NCBI GenBank assembly: GCA_036346395.1
Contig: CM070604.1
Coordinates: 37,103,662-37,167,661 of the forward strand
From: Hsuehochloa calcarea
Taxonomy: Eukaryota; Streptophyta; Magnoliopsida; Poales; Poaceae
Direction of reading: 5' to 3'
DNA: 64,000 nucleotides
A program made the position numbers and the translations under genes. Below are positions 57,900-64,000 of this stretch, in pieces (the stretch's first letter is position 1; every line of letters begins with the position of its first letter). The notes below the pieces were generated by a model. The model saw only the letters and a program-made list of their open reading frames with translations. It ran no database searches and was not told where the DNA came from.

Positions 57900-59896
57900 T
57901 GTTGGACCGAAAAGGCGACTAGAGGGGGGGTGAATAGGAGCACGCTCACTTTTTCAACCAAGATCAGATTCAATAGAAATTTCACTCCAATAGCTATAGA
58001 AGCTATGAAGATCGATATACCAGTACAGCGGAAGACTAGGATTGAATCCAATCAAAACCCCGAAGCAAAACAACCAAAATCAACCAAAACTTAATTTCCT
58101 AAGGGTAGGGCGGTCTGACCTCTATCTAATGGCGGTCTGACCGGTCCATGGGCGGTCTGACCTCTGTGTAGGGGCGGTCTGACCTCCAGCCTGATGAACA
58201 GTGAAATCAGCCCAAAAAACGAAGTTGCAAATAGGTCTAACTTTTGATCTACAACTCCAAACTTCATGAAACTTGGAACACACCTTCTCTAGGATGTCAG
58301 GAATCTATTCCAATCGAAGATCATGGAGATCCATGGAAAAGTTAGGACCTTTTTCAGTTTGAGAGATGGATGGTTCAAAACCGAGTCAAAACGAAAACTA
58401 GATCCAAAAACTTGCTCGTGGATGATTGATGATCAAGATGATCCTAGATATGTTCCCACATATCACAGCAAGCTAGATCATGTAAAGAAATCAATCAAAA
58501 ACATACGATTCAAAGAAAGACTCAAAATCACCAAATAGAGAGAAGAAAGGCAAAGAGATACATCTTTGATCAAAGCTTTCTTTGGATTGATTTGATAGGG
58601 TTTGGGTTTACAACCACTCCATCAATGGAGGACAAAGCTCAATCCAAGAGCATAAAATCAAATCAAAACTCTCTAGAACCCTAACCTCCACTAATCCTCT
58701 CCCTAAGCCAAAACTAGGGTTTCAACAATGATAAAAGGGTTGAAGGGGTGCAGCCACCTCCCTCCTCTATTTATAGTGGAGACTTAGACCTTCTAGAAGT
58801 TCTAACTTAAATGGGCTCCCGTTAAGGCCCAACACAAACGGGTCACACACGCACGTATTTTAAAGCGCCGTCTACAACACCTCTTGACCTAAACCGCTTC
58901 TCTAACGTCGTCTTGCGCCGCGGGTAGGCAAAAGGTCACCAAGGTGATACTTGGTAAGATTACCAAAATAACCCTTCTCGGTCCTTCTCCGAAGACCGAG
59001 TCCATCTGCGCGAAGCACTTCGCCTGCTCCGCCACGTGTAGGTTGATCAATGGCTCTCTCCATTCCGGCAAGTCTCTCCCATCCGGCTCCCACCGAAATC
59101 ACCATGGCACTTGCACCGACTCCCGCGCCGCTTGATCAAACCAGTCGCACCGAACTGTCCGTTCGGTCATCCTTGTCCATTCTGCACCATACTTGATTTC
59201 ATTGACCTCACCCAGCATCGTCGATCGTTCTGGACCTCAACTCTCCAAGCCTCGTCCCGATCATCCTCGCCGTTGATCGCCGTTGACCACCAAACAACTC
59301 CGCATAAAGAATAGACAAGCAAATCGAATCCGGGAACAAGTTCTTCACAACTTGACCCACGTTAGTCAAAACATGCATCATGCAACACATATGCACTGAA
59401 ACTCATAACTTTGACCTAACCAACGAACAACACCGCCACGAAGGCCGACGTTCAAGTGATAATGGTCGAGGCCAGCCCCTCGGTGCCGGTCGATTGCCCT
59501 TGCTCGGCCGGACCGCCACCATAGGCCACCCGACCGCCGAAGGACTTAGCCGATTTTCAACCCCAAAATCAAACCTCTGGAAACTTTAAACCAATAGAAC
59601 TTTTGATCGAGACTCCAAAATTATAGGACCAAGAGCAATGGGATCCCTCACTTGCCTACACCTCTATTTTTGGCCCACTTGCTCGACCATTTTTGTCACG
59701 GCCGGTCGATCACGCACATGGTCGGTCCGACCGATTTGGGACCGGTCGGACCGCCATGCCATGGCGGTCGGACCGCCTATCTGAGAATGCCCGAAGTTCA
59801 AACTTTGTCGAAAACCCGTGAAACGACAAACCGTTAACGCCATTGCCAATTGTCACATCATCCTAAGATCTGGAGCATATCCCCATGATATCCACA
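57900..59896 (-). repeat. 3' LTR of the third copia, 1997 bp
   Basis: Minus strand: TGTGGATATCATGGG (59896) to GGTCCAACA (57900). The TATA box, CTATAAATAG on minus, is at about 58767-58776. GGTCTGACC motifs cluster at 58109-58190 and GGTCC/GGACC palindromes at 59690-59780. The middle (58860-59180) has an insertion relative to the inner copia LTR. Confidence 0.9.
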
Positions 59897-61648
59897 ATCT
59901 CCCCCTTGATGAACACATTGGCAATAATCCAGAAAATGTAATTTGGAGGTTTGAAAAGTAAAATACTTTCGTTTTCGCACAAAGGCACAACTTGGTCCAT
60001 ATGCAAGAGAAAGCAAAGGAAATGACCAAGCTGGCATCAGAATAGCATAGACCTGTGAGATAAGGCAAAAGAAAGCATAAAAACTTTGATTTCCAGAAAA
60101 AGTCAAAAAATCTCACTTAAGGTCCATATGAAAGAACAATTGTTCAATTGACCTTTAACCATTGTGAGGAGTAATAAATGCAATTCAAGTTCAGAAGAGT
60201 CAATAAGACAATAAGAAAGCAATTCAAAAACTCCCCATCACTATGATCCTCGGATTTCAGAAAATTTCAAATTCTCCAACTTTCTCCCATTTGTATAATC
60301 TTCTCCCCAACATTGAAATATCTTCTCCCCCTTTGACAATGGAGTCATCAAGGAATCACGCCTTCCTCTCATCTAGAGATAACAATTGCAGAATGAAGAA
60401 AGAAGCAAAAAGAAGAAGTATGCATGAAGTGCAATGGAGTGGCTTCATTTTTGTATTTTTTCAATTTTTTATTACAAGAATCTTTGTAGATTACCCAAAA
60501 GAGCTAGCCAGCATTTCTAATATTGCACAAACAACATATCAAGCCTGACAGTGCTAGCAAGATCATGGTAAGACATATATATCAAAGCTAAGCAATAGAT
60601 TTGATCAATTTAAGCAAAGCTTCAAATTCAGCAAGTTTATCAACAGGGATCCTAAAATGAAATTGGCCATGTCAAAATGTCAAAGTGAGATAAAAAATCT
60701 AACAAAGACCACATTAAGAGTCAATCAGGTCCTGTATTGAATCATTTTGCTCAGTATTTCTCAAAAGCCCATTTGTCAACAGTTTTCACATATGCATTGA
60801 ATATTGAAGTTGACTAATGATCTAACTTAGTGATAAGATCCTGGACTAGGAGCCATCCACAAACTCATCCTAAGCTTCGACCAGAAGTTGATTAAAGGTA
60901 TATCTTAGTAAAGAAGATCCTGAACTAGGAGCCATCCACAAACTCTTTCTAAGCTTCTACTAGGCCGATAAATCTTGAGGTTCATGTCATTTCTGATAAG
61001 CATTCCCCATGAGATCGTCTGGATCATCAAACTATCTCCAAGTTCATGTCATTTGACAAGCAGTCTCGTAAGAGTAGTTTAGCACATTTTAAGCATAAGA
61101 CAATCTTGATTTTTTTTTTCATTTTTTCACAAGAGCAGTTTTAGAATCTCAAGAACACAAAAGCTCAAGTAATGGTCAATTTTAGATTCAAGAGCTCACA
61201 AAGCAATTCTGACAGGGCCAATGTCACAAAAGGAGCACTAATTGCGCAACTCGCTAAAACATCCACAAATTACAATTTTTTAGTTCGAGTTGTTTTAAAG
61301 TTCTAGCTCATATTGCAAAGACTTAGCTACACATGTAAAAGCATGATAATTCTAGCAAGTCAAAGAACTAGACATGGCATTGAGCAAGAATTGAAATACT
61401 AAAGCTCCAAAGGGTAATAAGCAAAGCTGCATCAATTTTAAAAGATGAGTAGAAAATCTTATATTACAATGCATCTTTTTGGATTTTTCATACCACTTGT
61501 TGTATTTTTCATATGAATGCAATATGATACAAGGAGATGCAATAAAAAGCCTAAAAACCTAACAAGTTCAAAAAGATCAATAAGCTCAGAAAAAGAACAA
61601 TAAAAGATCAAAAGAACAAGGTAAGATCAGAAAAGATCGAACTCCCCC

Positions 61649-61975
61649 TCAAACCAACCCATAGGGATAAATTACCCCTAACTCGCTTCTCAAGGTGGCA
61701 AACCTAGTTGGGTCTAAAGGTTTGGTGAGGATATCAGCCAGTTGAGCCTCGGACTCCACGAAGTGCAGCACAATATCATCCTTCTCGACATGGTCTCTAA
61801 GGAAGTGATAGCGAATGTCTATGTGCTTGGTCCTAGAGTGTTGCACAAGGTTCTTAGCAATGTTAATAGCAGAAGTGTTATCACAGAAAAGAGGAACACT
61901 AGCAAAATTTAACCCATAGTCCTTAAGAGTGGATACCATCCACAAAATCGACTCAAACAACTAGCGGCAGCCTAC
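61649..61975 (-). pseudogene. RNase H C-terminus of the third copia
   Basis: Frame 61649-61960: ESILWMVSTLKDYGLNF, VPLFCDNTSAINIAKN, QHSRTKHIDIRYHFLRDHV, EAQLADILTKPLDPTRF, stop at 61649. It retains the CDN and late aspartate positions. The join to RT (61965-62030) is frameshifted near a CAG/CTG-rich spot. 59897-61648 holds no gene. Confidence 0.9.
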
Positions 61976-62022
61976 ATATTCACCTCGTGATGATTGTGCA
62001 ATGAGGACTGCTTCCTAGAAGA

Positions 62023-63060
62023 CTAAGAAACAAGAGAAGTGCCTAGGAAGTGACAAGTGCCCGAGGTACTCTTCCTATCGCCGACGACCGCAAAATCGAA
62101 TCGAAAACCCCGAATGGACAAAGAAGAAGAACAGGAGTACCAAATGCCATACTGGAGGGTAGAGTGTAAATACCTGAATATGCGCTTAACTGCTTGGCGA
62201 TGGGAAGTTCTCGAAGACGCCTGAAACCTCGCGCAGAGGCAGACTGTGAAGTGGATGTCCGGTCTTGATGCCGTCAGGTATAGGAGGGAGCCGATCATGC
62301 TGCGGTACTCGCGGTGATCCACGACTTCTCCTTCCTCATCTGGATCCAAAGCAGTCGAAATCGCCATGGGAGTGGCGATCGGCTTGCAGTCACCCCTGTC
62401 GAAGGGTTTGAGCAGATCTTTAGTATACTTCCTCTGATGGATGAAGATCCCTTCCTTACATTGCTTGATTTGAAGCCCCAGAAAGTAATTGAGCTCTCCC
62501 ATCATACTCATCTCAAATTCCCTGGACATAGTCTCAGAAAAGCTGGAAACAAGAGCATGAGAAGAACCACCAAAGATAATATCATCAACGTAAATCTGAG
62601 CAAGTAGGAAGTCATTACCACGCCTAAGAATGAACAAGGTCTTGTCTACCTTACCCATCTCAAAATCATTCTTAAGCAAGAAGGTCTTAAGCCTATCATA
62701 CCAGGCTCTAGGGGCTTGTTTAAGACCATACAAGGCTTTGGATAGCTTGAAGACATGATGTGGGTTCTTGGGATTCTCAAAGCCTGGGGGTTGCCTAACA
62801 TAAACCTCCTCCTCTATGAAACCATTCAGAAAGGCACTCTTAACATCCATCTGATATAATCTAAAGCCCTTAGAAGCAGCAAATGCAAGTAGAATGCGAA
62901 TGGCTTCTAGTCTAGCAACAGGAGCAAAGGCCTCATCAAAATCTAACCCCTCAACTTGGCTAAACCCCTGAGCTACCAACCTAGCCTTGTTTCTAATCAC
63001 AGAACCATCCTCATTTTATTTGTGTTTGAACACCCAGCGGGTTCCTATAACATTATGACC
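62023..63060 (-). pseudogene. Reverse transcriptase of the third copia, nearly intact
   Basis: A 325-codon frame (62023-63000) covers almost the whole RT: ARLVAQGFSQVEGLDFDE, MDVKSAFLNGFIEEEVYV, LYGLKQAPRAWYDRL, the catalytic LAQIYVDDIIFGGSS, MMGELNYFLGLQIKQ, GSLLYLTASRPDIHFTV and SRTSHRQAVKRIFRYL. Only the N-terminal part (stop at 63018 in this frame, an ATTTTATTT where a coding GTTTATTT is seen in the inner copy) and the RNase H join are broken. It is the best preserved polymerase in the window. Confidence 0.93.
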
Positions 63061-63179
63061 ACTAGGAGGTTCTACTAGGTTCCAGACCTTATTCCTCTCA
63101 AAATTTTCTAACTCCTCATGCATGGCATTGACCCAACTAGAAACAGATAAAGCATGTGATATATCGCAGGGTTCAAAAA

Positions 63180-64000
63180 AAAGCTACAAAAGCATAATGA
63201 GAATAGAGGTTTGGATCATGATACCTGGAGCGAGTGACTCGTTCATGGAGATTACCTATCATCTGATCCGGAGGGTGCTGCCTTTGAATGTGAAGTGGCG
63301 CACCCGGAGAGGAAAGTACCTCTTCGACCTCAGTATCTGCGATGATGAAGATGCAAAGAGTGCCTCAAGCAAGGAGAAGTAGTCACGGCAGGTTCTTGTG
63401 CTGGAAGAGGAGCGTCAACAGCAGCAGGTGGAAGAGCATCATCGAGTCCATCAGCATCTTCCTCTACAAATATACTCTTTGTCACCTGTATATCACCTGA
63501 AATATCTGATCTAGCTCCAGGGCTAGTCTCATCAAAAGTGACATTGCATGTCTCCTGAACCGAGTTAGTTTCAGCATTAAAAACTCAAAACCCTTGAATG
63601 TGCAGATAACCCGAAATAAACCATCAAAAGTTCTTGACTCAAATTTATCTAGGTTTCCTGTCTTGAGAATAAAACACTTGGATCCAAAGACTCGAAAGTG
63701 CGAGACAGAGGGTTTTCTACAAAACCGAAGCTCATAAGGAGTCTTGCCCAAAGACGGTCTAAAAAAGTCACGATTTGCAATATGGCAAGCAGTAGAAATA
63801 GCTTCGGCCCAAAACCTCCTCGGAGTGCTATACTCATCTAGAATCGTCCTAGCCATCTCGACTAGAGTCCTGTTCTTCCTTTACACAACGCCATTTTGTT
63901 GAGGGACGTGTGGAGAGGAGAACTGATGCTCAATTCCACGCTCAGCACAAAAGGAAGCAAAAGAGGCATTCTTGAACTCCGTGCCATTATCACTGCGGAT
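63180..64000 (-). pseudogene. Integrase C-terminal half of the third copia
   Basis: The frame 63482-63856 reads MARTILDEYSTPRRFWAE, STACHIANRDFFRPSLGKTPYE and VFGSKCFILKTGNLDKFES. Upstream to 64000 the core glutamate region (QQNGVV) and SDNGTEFKN region are visible, with a stop (TTTACACAACG, 63881) between them and the C-terminal part. The zinc finger, protease and gag lie beyond the window. 63180-63480 is the variable linker to RT, frameshifted. Confidence 0.88.

Larger units (their letters stand above)
57900..64000 (-). mobile_element. Third Maximus/SIRE-like copia element, 5' part outside window
   Basis: The 3' LTR is 57900-59896 and the interior runs to the window end: polypurine tract, a long non-coding tail, RNase H, RT and the integrase C-terminal half. 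It is the same family as the inner copia (30796-41883): the tail, pol and LTR ends align closely, but the LTR is about 200 bases longer. Pol is less damaged than in the inner copy. Confidence 0.92.

Overview
This window looks like heterochromatic or repeat-rich DNA from a grass, most likely rice or a close relative. The retroelement lineages, the CACTA element with TTTGCCGAGGGC subterminal repeats, the Stowaway MITE, the Helitron with its GCCCGTGC-type 3' hairpin and a GC-rich single-exon Dof gene all fit Poaceae. This rests on sequence pattern only; no database was searched. I see one intact host gene, a Dof zinc-finger transcription factor at 23549-24379 on the minus strand. Almost everything else is transposable element, much of it nested.

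Layout. 1-9139: Ty3/gypsy chromovirus of the Tekay/Del type (plus strand) with the end of its 5' LTR, a broken leader ORF, gag, pol with chromodomain, and a 3.3-kb 3' LTR. 9140-16456: Tat-type gypsy element (minus) with an extra RNase H domain and three tandem arrays (38, 75 and 117 bp) downstream of pol. 16457-19810: old copia and Tekay fragments. 19810-26560: the gene-proximal island, holding the Dof gene, a Stowaway MITE, a long inverted-repeat element and a Helitron. 26560-28475: truncated copia element (plus).

28476-48539 is a nested stack. A Tekay-type LTR (minus) is broken by a Maximus/SIRE-like copia element, whose LTR is in turn broken by a complete second copia element (30796-41883, target duplication GAATC). 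The same Tekay LTR also holds a solo LTR (46068-48200, target duplication TGGGC). 49132-52795 is a CACTA transposon with target duplication ATA and a broken Ptta/En/Spm-type gene. 52796-57099 is a copia fragment split by one BARE/RIRE1-like LTR and followed by a second in opposite orientation. 57266-64000 is a copia LTR fragment and a third Maximus/SIRE-like copia element running off the window.

No operons, CRISPR arrays, rRNA or tRNA genes were seen. I do not see a convincing new biological system. The most useful observations are: (i) differences between duplicated TE copies fall mainly at CAG/CTG (CHG) sites, which suggests methylation-linked consensus errors or site-specific decay; (ii) three unrelated copia families each carry clusters of their own short near-palindromic motif in the LTRs; (iii) tandem arrays with periods divisible by three create long false ORFs; (iv) two inverted LTRs could form a large hairpin.
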